From: Prevotella sp.
GTDB taxonomy: Bacteria > Bacteroidota > Bacteroidia > Bacteroidales > Bacteroidaceae
Assembly: GCA_003483565.1 (NCBI GenBank)
Contig: DMYZ01000190.1
Location: forward strand, 1-5,166
Length of the DNA: 5,166 nt
Direction: 5' to 3'
In this document: piece by piece, positions 1 to 5,166 of the stretch
How the letters are laid out: each line of letters starts with the position of its first letter
Position numbering within the stretch: position 1 is the first letter of the stretch
Translations under genes and position numbers: made by a program
The notes under the pieces: generated by a model
Told to the model about the DNA's origin: nothing
Databases searched by the model: none
What the model saw: only the letters and a program-made list of their open reading frames with translations

Positions 1-1
1 A

Positions 2-613
2 CAACCTGATGGTAAACAGGGGCTTAATGAAGACAATATACCTCTGTCAGGTATAGGCTGTTATAAGTTTACAAATGATGAGGATTCATGGGCTACAGGC
101 GGTACTTGCATGAAACGCACTGAAAATACGATTCGATATGCAGAAGTCCTGTTAATCTATGCTGAGGCAATGAATGAGTTGACTAAAAGCTATGAAATGA
201 AAACGTACAATGGTCAAGAAGTAACTATCTCCCGTAATATAGCTGCAATGCATGATTGCATTAAGCCTATCCGTGTTCGTGCTGGACTACCTGACTATAG
301 CGATGCTGTCTATAATAACCGTGATGACTTTCGTACATTCTTAAAGCATGAACGTCAGATTGAACTTTTTGGAGAGGATGCTTTCCGTTACTATGACTTG
401 CGTCGTTGGAAAGATGCCGAAATAGAAGAGAACCAACCATTTATGGGTTGTAATATTAATATAACTAATGAAACTTCACATAAACAGTCATTTTACAAAA
501 AAACTGCTATTACTCAGGTCCCAAAGGTCTTTATCCGTAAGATGTATCTTTGGCCATTTCCAACGACTGAAATGAAAAGAAATGTAAATTTAACCCAAAA
601 TCCTGGCTGGTAA
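2..613 (+). CDS. SusD/RagB-like outer-membrane glycan-binding protein, C-terminal part (5' end outside window)
   Basis: The frame is open from the left edge, so about 203 residues of a protein that is usually 500-650 residues long are visible. The ATG at 110 is internal and is not a start. Diagnostic SusD/RagB features appear in order. The first is a helix reading RYAEVLLIYAEAMNEL at 134-181. Next comes an R-A-G-L-P segment near 275-292, then the ERQIEL...FRYYDLRRW motif at 350-409. The protein ends in LWPFPTTEM...LTQNPGW, the standard SusD terminus. SusD proteins are surface lipoproteins that cap a SusC TonB-dependent transporter and bind the target glycan. A SusC gene is therefore expected just upstream, which is an inference because it is outside the window. 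The next gene starts 20 bp after the stop with no terminator between, so the two are very likely co-transcribed. The family is certain. The ligand, alpha-mannan, is inferred only from the neighbouring enzymes. Confidence 0.96.
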   Translation, partial: QPDGKQGLNEDNIPLSGIGCYKFTNDEDSWATGGTCMKRTENTIRYAEVLLIYAEAMNELTKSYEMKTYNGQEVTISRNIAAMHDCIKPIRVRAGLPDYSDAVYNNRDDFRTFLKHERQIELFGEDAFRYYDLRRWKDAEIEENQPFMGCNINITNETSHKQSFYKKTAITQVPKVFIRKMYLWPFPTTEMKRNVNLTQNPGW

Positions 614-633
614 TTTTATAACGAATCACAATT

Positions 634-1617
634 ATGAAAAAATATATTTATAGAATATTTTGCGGGTTGGTACCAACATTACTGATATTATTTACGACCA
701 TATCCTGCTCTGACGATTTAAATTATGAACTCTTTAAAAAATTCACATATCTTCTCAAAAACGGTTGGCAAGATAATATTTCCATGACGTTGACTGACAA
801 TAATAAAGTGAACCTGAATGTGGCCTTTGGTGTGAACGGCACTACAGGTAATGATAAGGATATCACATTAACCTTAGCTACAGCACCCGATACTTTGAAA
901 AATTTCAACTTCGATAAGTATAAGAATGATTCTGCAGCTTATTATACGATATTGCCTGCAGACTGCTATACGTTTGATAAGACTTCTTATACCATTCCTG
1001 CAGGTCAATTGAACTCTTCGGCTATAGTGACTATAGATATGGCAAAACTGGCGGATAACTATAATATTTATAATCAATATGTGCTTCCCCTTAAGATAGC
1101 CTCTTCTGAAGGTGAATTGAAAGGCCCGTCAAAGTATTCACAAGCGTTATATCTTCTCAATTTGAAGAATAAGTGGTCAGGTTTTTATCCTGGTAGTGGT
1201 ACGCTAAAGGCAAACTATGGTAGTGGAACTTATACCAAAGAGGTTTCGGGTAAGCAGCTTTATGCTATTTCTAATAAAGAGTGTTATATGTATGCAGGAT
1301 CTTATGAACGTGATAGCAAGCATCATGGTGATTTTGTTGTCAAGATGAAAATGAATGATGATGGAAGTATTGTAATGACTTGTCCTAATGATTCTGATCA
1401 TTTTGAACCAATCAAGGCTTATTATGAATTTAAGTTTACACAAAATATAACTGATTCGCGTACACTCAATCGTCTAACTGTATTTTATACTCATTATAAA
1501 TATATTGATACCTATTATGATCCTGATGCCACATCTTATGAATATGAAGGCACACTTTCTAGAAGTGATGTCGTTTTCAAGTCTGATTATCCTGATGCAG
1601 TGATTTCTTCGGAATAG
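634..1617 (+). CDS. Surface lipoprotein with DUF1735 and DUF4361-like domains (putative glycan-binding protein)
   Basis: This 327-residue protein begins with a basic tip and hydrophobic stretch (residues 1-24) followed by Cys25 in TTISC, a loose lipobox. The following S-D-D resembles the acidic lipoprotein export signal that sends Bacteroidota lipoproteins to the cell surface. Residues about 30-175 look like DUF1735 (BT_3987-like N-terminal domain): the characteristic ILPADCYTF, then SYTIPAGQ around 118-124, then YVLPLKI at 149-155. Residues from NKWSGFYPGSG (179-189) to the end form a beta-rich domain consistent with DUF4361. No catalytic motif is visible. Such lipoproteins often sit directly after susC/susD, in the place of susE/susF, and are thought to bind glycan at the surface. 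That role is inferred here. The ATG at 634 is favoured because an in-frame stop lies at 619-621 and the resulting signal peptide is well formed. The upstream stop is 20 bp away, so this gene is probably in the same operon as the susD-like gene. Domain names are recalled from motif resemblance and not from a search. Confidence 0.85.
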   Translation: MKKYIYRIFCGLVPTLLILFTTISCSDDLNYELFKKFTYLLKNGWQDNISMTLTDNNKVNLNVAFGVNGTTGNDKDITLTLATAPDTLKNFNFDKYKNDSAAYYTILPADCYTFDKTSYTIPAGQLNSSAIVTIDMAKLADNYNIYNQYVLPLKIASSEGELKGPSKYSQALYLLNLKNKWSGFYPGSGTLKANYGSGTYTKEVSGKQLYAISNKECYMYAGSYERDSKHHGDFVVKMKMNDDGSIVMTCPNDSDHFEPIKAYYEFKFTQNITDSRTLNRLTVFYTHYKYIDTYYDPDATSYEYEGTLSRSDVVFKSDYPDAVISSE

Positions 1618-1635
1618 CTTAAAAATTCTATTTCC

Positions 1636-1669
1636 CAGCTTGAGATCTTTACTCTCTGTTCAAAAGCTG
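1636..1669 (+). terminator. Possible weak 3' hairpin after the DUF1735 lipoprotein gene
   Basis: The arm CAGCTTGA (1636-1643) can pair with TCAAAAGCTG (1660-1669) if two A residues bulge out. Alternatively, CAGCTT pairs with AAGCTG (1664-1669), with an inner GAGA/TCTC stem (1642-1645 with 1653-1656). The hairpin lies 19 bp after the stop codon at 1615-1617. No T-run follows it, so it is not a canonical intrinsic terminator. It could instead be a 3' mRNA-stabilising structure or chance in AT-rich DNA. Confidence 0.25.
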
Positions 1670-1944
1670 ATATTAGAACTTAAAATAAAAGTAATATTAA
1701 TGGGAATTATAACGTTTTGTATGAATAGTTGATGTGTAAATATCAAGTGACTGGGATATATTTTATACTGTGTATTTTGTTAATGAAAATATCTATATAG
1801 CTCAATTCTTTATAGATCACAATCAAATGAGAGCGCAAGTATAATCTATTATGTTAATGATTTATTTGTTTCTTCTATTTATACGATTCGTTATATATCC
1901 AATTAATTTAAAGCCTTATAACTGTTCTGCGTTTTTTGAGGGTG

Positions 1945-1967
1945 GAGTAATTCTACTCTGTTAGAGT
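1945..1967 (+). repeat. Overlapping inverted repeats forming two mutually exclusive small hairpins
   Basis: Three segments lie in a row: GAGTA (1945-1949), TACTCT (1954-1959) and AGAGT (1963-1967). The middle one can pair backward as GAGTA/TACTC with a 4-base loop, or forward as ACTCT/AGAGT with a 3-base loop, but not both at once. Each stem has only 5 bp, or 6 with a G-T pair at the outer end of the first. This is visible in the sequence. Any regulatory role is speculative, and the short stems could arise by chance. Confidence 0.3.
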
Positions 1968-2074
1968 TCCGCTATAGTTATAGATAGTTCAATTTTAGTA
2001 AAATATTCTGATTAAGTTAATTATGTAGTAAATGATGATTCTAAGAAAGAATAAATATTAAAAATTTTGATTCT

Positions 2075-3730
2075 ATGAGAATAAAAATATATAGACTTCT
2101 ATTGCTTTCTATAAGTTTGTCTTTTGTGAGCTGTTCAAGAAATGAGATTGGGTCATTCGTAAAAGAACTTCCTTCTACTTATTCAGTAAGAATTGGAAGT
2201 GACACTCAAAATATGCCCTCTGGGGGTATTATCACCTCAGAATATTCTGATTCTCCGCAGGGTGAAGAGGTTGATAAGTTGCTGGACCATAACGTGAAAA
2301 CGAAGTTCTCTACTTTCCATAACCAATTTTATTTAATATGGAAAGGGGATCAAAGTGAACTCGTTGATCATTATTCGCTTGCTTCTTCAGATGGATCTAG
2401 CCGTAATGATCCAGCGTTTTGGACTTTGTATGGTTCGTCTGACAGCATTAAATGGATTTCACTGGATAACAGAATAGATTCTTTTCCTGTTCGTTTAGAA
2501 ACAAAAACTTATACTATTCCGAATGCTTCTTATTATTCTTATTATAAATTGGAAATAAGGAAGAATAATGGCGGAGATCAGACCCAATTCTCCGAATGGG
2601 CATTAAAAACCACATCTGATCAAACAACATTTTTTTTATCACGGGCTGATACTCTCTGGAATGCTTTCTTTAAATTATATTGGAGTATATCCGGAGCTTT
2701 AAGATGGCATGGAGCATATCCGAAATCTGATGGATATTGGAATGGGGATGCCGTCGTCTGGGGCCAGGGAGAAGGACTTGCTGCCTTTCTGTCCATGCGT
2801 GAAGCAACAGCCGATAGTCAGTATGGAGGTGATTTTCAGGCTTATGACAATACTATGTTCGATGGAATCAACAACTTCATTACAAATGATAACGGCATAG
2901 CTGCCTATGCCGTTTATCCTGCTTCTGGTAATGACCGGTATTATGATGACAATGCATGGATCGGTCTGGATATGATCAAATGGTATAATTTGACTAAAGA
3001 TGACAGGTATTTGGAAAAAGCAAAGATGGTTTGGAAATATTTGATGAAAGGAAACACGCCAACTTGTGGAGGTGGTATTTTATGGAAAGAATACCCGTCT
3101 CCGACAACAACGAAACATACTTGTTCAACTGCTCCAGCGACTGTTCTGGGTTGCCGGCTTTTTATAGCTACAAGAGATAGTTCGTATCTGAACAAAGCCG
3201 AAGAATTGTATGCATGGCTAAAGAAGTACATGCAGGATCCCGATGATCATTTGTACTGGGATAACATAAATCCAGATATGAAGGTCTCAAAGAATAAATA
3301 TTCTTACAATTCAGGGGAACCTATGGAGGCAGCAGCCTTGCTCTATAAGATCACGAAAGAGGACAAATATCTGGCCGATGCCCAGGAGATTGCACGGTCA
3401 GCCTATGAAAAGTGGTTTAAGCCTTTTCATTCAAATATATTAAACGAAGACTTCTGTATTTTATCCCCAGGTGATTGCTGGTTTAATACCGTGATGTTCA
3501 GGGGCTATTTAGCATTGTACGATATGGACAATAATCGTACTTACATAGATGCGCTGCAAAAGACGATGAAGCATGCATGGTTAAGTAGCTGTAGGAATAA
3601 GAATACTAATCTTTTGAATGATGGCGATTTCAGTGGTGCACAATCACAAACTAGTTGGGATATGCTACAGCAAGGGGCCTGTGTTGAATTGATGGCTGAT
3701 CTGGCACAATTGGAAAAAAACAAGCGCTGA
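2075..3730 (+). CDS. GH76 endo-alpha-1,6-mannanase lipoprotein with N-terminal F5/8 type C domain
   Basis: This 551-residue protein is predicted to cut the alpha-1,6-linked mannose backbone of alpha-mannan. Residues 1-19 form a signal peptide ending at Cys20 (SFVSC), so it is probably a lipoprotein, on the cell surface or facing the periplasm. Residues about 36-178 resemble an F5/8 type C (discoidin-like) domain: VDKLLDHNVKTKFST, then RNDPAFWTLYGSSDS...W, then YYKLEIRKN...QFSEW. From about 187 to 545 lies an (alpha/alpha)6-type GH76 domain. Its key motif is YYDDNAW, where Asp291-Asp292 match the adjacent aspartates that act as nucleophile and acid/base in GH76. Other typical segments are the W-rich WNGDAVVWGQGEG (222-234), CGGGILWKE (331-339) and YSYNSGEPMEAA (409-420). 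The first ATG after an in-frame stop at 2042-2044 is at 2075. No good Shine-Dalgarno site is seen, which is usual in this phylum. A GH130 gene follows 108 bp downstream. Family assignment is strong. Surface location is an inference. Confidence 0.93.
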   Translation: MRIKIYRLLLLSISLSFVSCSRNEIGSFVKELPSTYSVRIGSDTQNMPSGGIITSEYSDSPQGEEVDKLLDHNVKTKFSTFHNQFYLIWKGDQSELVDHYSLASSDGSSRNDPAFWTLYGSSDSIKWISLDNRIDSFPVRLETKTYTIPNASYYSYYKLEIRKNNGGDQTQFSEWALKTTSDQTTFFLSRADTLWNAFFKLYWSISGALRWHGAYPKSDGYWNGDAVVWGQGEGLAAFLSMREATADSQYGGDFQAYDNTMFDGINNFITNDNGIAAYAVYPASGNDRYYDDNAWIGLDMIKWYNLTKDDRYLEKAKMVWKYLMKGNTPTCGGGILWKEYPSPTTTKHTCSTAPATVLGCRLFIATRDSSYLNKAEELYAWLKKYMQDPDDHLYWDNINPDMKVSKNKYSYNSGEPMEAAALLYKITKEDKYLADAQEIARSAYEKWFKPFHSNILNEDFCILSPGDCWFNTVMFRGYLALYDMDNNRTYIDALQKTMKHAWLSSCRNKNTNLLNDGDFSGAQSQTSWDMLQQGACVELMADLAQLEKNKR

Positions 3731-3747
3731 ATACATTCTGGGTATTC
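3729..3747 (+). repeat. 6-bp-stem hairpin overlapping the GH76 stop codon
   Basis: GAATAC (3729-3734) and GTATTC (3742-3747) are exact inverted repeats around a 7-base loop. The first arm includes the last two bases of the TGA stop. No T-run follows immediately, so read-through into the GH130 gene is more likely than termination. Confidence 0.35.
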
Positions 3748-3751
3748 GTCC

Positions 3752-3769
3752 ATAAAGGTATACTTTTAT
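3752..3769. repeat. 18-bp near-perfect palindrome in the GH76-GH130 spacer
   Basis: The sequence ATAAAGGTATACTTTTAT reads the same on the other strand at 8 of 9 base-pair positions. The single mismatch is G3757 against T3764, which is a G-T pair in RNA. The centre is GTATAC. It could be an operator half-site pair, an mRNA hairpin or chance. There is no further evidence for a regulator. Confidence 0.35.
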
Positions 3770-3821
3770 AAAACTGCATACGAGTGCTGTTTGAAAGAAT
3801 AAAATTTGAATATTTGGAAAT

Positions 3822-3842
3822 ATGAATAAATTAATTAAATGA
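3822..3842 (+). CDS. Six-codon upstream reading frame (MNKLIK) overlapping the GH130 start
   Basis: An ATG at 3822 opens a frame encoding MNKLIK that stops with TGA at 3840-3842. This stop overlaps the GH130 start ATG at 3839-3841 in an ATGA arrangement. A purine-rich GGAAA (3816-3820) sits just before the upstream ATG, whereas the GH130 ATG has no comparable site at usual spacing. Translation of this mini-frame followed by re-initiation at the GH130 ATG is a plausible coupling mechanism. It is too short to be a functional protein in itself and could be coincidental in AT-rich DNA. Confidence 0.2.
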   Translation: MNKLIK

Positions 3843-5032
3843 AAAGGAAAAATTTTTTAGGTCTTGTTCAGTTGCTCCTTTTATTTAGCCTAGAGGTTTT
3901 CGCAAAGGGGAATCATTTGCCATCCTGGGCTTTTGGCGGGTTTGTTCGCCCTGCCAGGATTAATCCACTTATAGAGCCCATTGCTTCTTCTACTTTTTTA
4001 TGTCCTTATAAAGGAACTCAAGTTCATTGGGAATGTGCTGATACTTTCAATCCGGCTGCCATTGTCAGGAATGATTCTGTTTATGTGCTATATCGTGCGG
4101 AAGATGATCCTTATGTGGGTATTGGCAAACGTACTTCTCGTATCGGTCTTGCTGTTTTCGGCGACGGTCTTCATGTTGATTATCGCTGTTCAAAGCCTGT
4201 GATGTATCCTGATGGTTCAGAAATATCAAAGAAATACGAGTGGAGTGGAGGGTGTGAAGATCCTCGTGTCGTCGATACGGGAAATGGTTCATACATTATG
4301 ACTTTTACCTCATGGGATAATCGGATACCTCGTTTATCAATCGCTATATCGAAAGATCTACGTACATGGAAACATTGCGGTCCTGCTTTTTTAAATGCTT
4401 ACAAAGGAAAGTTCAAGGACATGCCATGCAAATCAGGTTCCATAGTTACTGAAATAAAAAATGGAAGGCAGATCATGGCAAAGGTGAATGGTAAGTATCT
4501 TATGTATTGGGGAGAGCAGTTCATAGCGGCTGCTACCAGCAGCGATGGCATCAACTGGCAGCCAGTCTGTGATCCTGATATGAATATAATTCATCTGGTA
4601 CAGCCGCGAAATGGCTTTTTTGATAGCGGTCTGACGGAGTGTGGGCCTCCAGCGGTAATTACCAGCAAAGGTATACTGTTGATTTATAATGGTAAAAACA
4701 GTGATGATATTCGTAAAATGGATCGAAATTATCCACCCAATACTTATGCAGCGGGTCAAGTACTGTTTAATAAAGATAACCCATTTAGGGTAAAGCATCG
4801 ATTGGATAAAGCTTTCTTCCGTCCAATGGCTTCTTACGAGAAGACAGGCCAGTATAAAGCTGGTACTGTTTTCGTTGAAGGCTTGGTCTTTAAAGATAAT
4901 AAATGGTTTATGTATTATGGGTGTGCTGATTCCAAAGTGGGTGTTGCTGTTTATGATCCTTCTTTAATTGGAATAAGAGGTGACCCTGTTGTCCTTCATA
5001 ATCAACTATATATTAATAATGATATAAATTAA
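3839..5032 (+). CDS. GH130 family enzyme, probably a periplasmic beta-1,2-mannosidase
   Basis: This 397-residue protein has a type I signal peptide (residues 1-22, likely cut after VFA before KG), so it should act in the periplasm. The GH130 five-bladed beta-propeller core shows these blocks: LPSWAFGGF (27-35), TFNPAA (69-74), YRAED (85-89), WSGGCEDPR (135-143, with Asp141 the likely catalytic acid), CKSGS (197-201), KYLMYWGE (219-226), LTECGPPA (265-272), YNGKN (283-287), and EGLVF...YYGCADSKVGVAVYDP (347-374). GH130 includes cytoplasmic mannosyl-phosphorylases and secreted beta-1,2-mannosidases. Glutamates at 226 and 267, together with export, resemble the hydrolase branch typified by B. 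thetaiotaomicron BT_3780, as I recall it, and that branch lacks the basic phosphate-binding residues. In this locus it would strip beta-1,2-mannose caps from mannan oligosaccharides. An in-frame stop at 3836-3838 fixes the ATG at 3839 as the first possible start. The GH92 gene follows almost directly. Family assignment is firm and hydrolase specificity is likely. Confidence 0.93.
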   Translation: MKRKNFLGLVQLLLLFSLEVFAKGNHLPSWAFGGFVRPARINPLIEPIASSTFLCPYKGTQVHWECADTFNPAAIVRNDSVYVLYRAEDDPYVGIGKRTSRIGLAVFGDGLHVDYRCSKPVMYPDGSEISKKYEWSGGCEDPRVVDTGNGSYIMTFTSWDNRIPRLSIAISKDLRTWKHCGPAFLNAYKGKFKDMPCKSGSIVTEIKNGRQIMAKVNGKYLMYWGEQFIAAATSSDGINWQPVCDPDMNIIHLVQPRNGFFDSGLTECGPPAVITSKGILLIYNGKNSDDIRKMDRNYPPNTYAAGQVLFNKDNPFRVKHRLDKAFFRPMASYEKTGQYKAGTVFVEGLVFKDNKWFMYYGCADSKVGVAVYDPSLIGIRGDPVVLHNQLYINNDIN

Positions 5033-5034
5033 GG
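5031..5034 (+). promoter_or_regulatory. Shine-Dalgarno-like AAGG that favours a TTG start for the GH92 gene
   Basis: AAGG overlaps the GH130 stop codon (5030-5032). It is only 2 bases from the ATG at 5037, which is too close for ordinary initiation, but 8 bases from the in-frame TTG at 5043. Because strong ribosome sites are otherwise absent in this window, the site is a useful hint about which start is used. Confidence 0.4.
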
Positions 5035-5036
5035 TA

Positions 5037-5166
5037 ATGTGTTTGAAAAAATTGTATGTCTTATTAGGACTTGTCTTCTGTTCGGGAGTGGCTATGGGCC
5101 AGAATTGCACAGACTGGGTGAATCCCATGATCGGTACCAATGGCATGGGACACACCTTTCCAGGTG
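5037..5166 (+). CDS. GH92 exo-alpha-mannosidase, N-terminal fragment (3' end outside window)
   Basis: About 43 codons are visible before the right edge, in a family whose members are typically around 700-800 residues. A signal peptide (KKLYVLLGLVFCSGVAMG, cleavage probably before QN) is followed by DWVNPMIGTNGMGHTFPG. This matches the N-terminal signature of GH92, usually written as VNPFIGT-G-GHT-PG. GH92 enzymes are calcium-dependent exo-alpha-mannosidases that remove alpha-1,2, alpha-1,3 or other linked mannose from mannans and N-glycans. The linkage cannot be told from this fragment. The frame could start at ATG 5037 (giving MCLKK) or at TTG 5043 (giving MKK, with a better-spaced AAGG). 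I give the longer form because ATG is the conventional choice. The gap to the GH130 stop is 4-10 bp, so co-transcription and probably translational coupling are expected. Location is most likely periplasmic. A lipoprotein reading is weak because LVFC is a poor lipobox. Confidence 0.9.
   Translation, partial: MCLKKLYVLLGLVFCSGVAMGQNCTDWVNPMIGTNGMGHTFPG

Larger units (their letters stand above)
1618..2074. other. 457-bp AT-rich intergenic region without a recognisable gene
   Basis: No reading frame of useful length begins in this stretch on either strand. The few ATG codons (for example near 1700 and 1827) run into stops within about ten codons. I found no tRNA, CRISPR or insertion-sequence signature. 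The Bacteroides promoter consensus (TTTG near -33 and TAnnTTTG near -7) was searched by eye. Isolated TTTG boxes occur at 1716, 1776, 1865 and 1935, but none has a convincing TAnnTTTG at the right spacing. The region contains the bulged hairpin at 1636-1669 and overlapping small dyads at 1945-1967. By position it should hold the promoter or leader for the GH76-GH130-GH92 gene set, or else be a long untranslated spacer within one transcript. The sequence does not decide between these. Confidence 0.6.

Noticed and set aside
110..613. A separate 167-residue SusD-like gene starting at ATG 110
   Set aside because: The frame stays open to the left edge and the protein lacks the SusD N-terminus and signal peptide, so the ATG is internal to a larger gene.
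723..1443. Three minus-strand open frames of 61-79 codons inside the DUF1735 lipoprotein gene
   Set aside because: They lie wholly or almost wholly opposite a well-supported coding frame, show no recognisable motifs and have no gene-like context.
1861..1890. TTTG at 1865-1868 with TACGATTC at 1882-1889 as a GH76 promoter
   Set aside because: The -7 box fits poorly and the spacing is too short, so I could not support a promoter call.
2709..3753. Short frames of 63-96 codons on both strands within and just past the GH76 gene
   Set aside because: They overlap the GH76 catalytic motifs in other frames and look like coding shadows.
3790..3816. Possible Bacteroides promoter before GH130 (TTTG at 3790-3793 with AATATTTG at 3809-3816)
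   Set aside because: The downstream box lacks the leading T of TAnnTTTG and the 15-bp spacing is shorter than usual. Such boxes are frequent in AT-rich DNA.
3981..4798. Frames of 73-121 codons inside GH130, including a 121-codon minus-strand frame
   Set aside because: The GH130 frame is intact and full of family motifs. The overlapping frames have no recognisable domain.

Overview
The window looks like part of a Bacteroidota polysaccharide utilisation locus (PUL) for alpha-mannan. Three things point to Bacteroides or a close relative. The left edge carries the C-terminal third of a SusD/RagB protein, a family essentially confined to this phylum. The genes are AT-rich with almost no strong Shine-Dalgarno sites. 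The secreted proteins have short Bacteroidota-style signal peptides, two of them ending in lipoprotein cysteines. Species cannot be called from the sequence alone.

All genes lie on the + strand. From left to right they are: (1) a SusD-like outer-membrane glycan-binding protein, cut by the left edge, ending at 613; (2) a lipoprotein of DUF1735 plus DUF4361-like architecture (634-1617), 20 bp downstream; (3) a 457-bp very AT-rich gap without a gene but with several small dyad symmetries (1618-2074); (4) a predicted lipoprotein endo-alpha-1,6-mannanase of GH76 with an N-terminal F5/8 type C (discoidin-like) domain (2075-3730); (5) a 108-bp spacer with an 18-bp near-perfect palindrome and a 6-codon upstream reading frame; (6) a signal-peptide-bearing GH130 enzyme that resembles the beta-1,2-mannosidase (hydrolase) branch (3839-5032); (7) the first ~40 codons of a GH92 exo-alpha-mannosidase, cut by the right edge and only 4-10 bp after the GH130 stop.

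The gene set makes a coherent pathway, which is inferred from family knowledge. The SusD-like protein, with an unseen SusC partner presumably upstream, and the DUF1735 lipoprotein capture glycan at the surface. The GH76 cuts the alpha-1,6-mannan backbone. GH92 removes alpha-mannose side chains. The GH130 removes beta-1,2-mannose caps that would otherwise block the alpha-mannosidases. Such caps are typical of Candida-type yeast cell-wall mannan, so fungal mannan is the most likely substrate. The enzyme families are well known. The less ordinary points are the discoidin-GH76 fusion, the likely non-ATG start of GH92, and the structured non-coding spacers.
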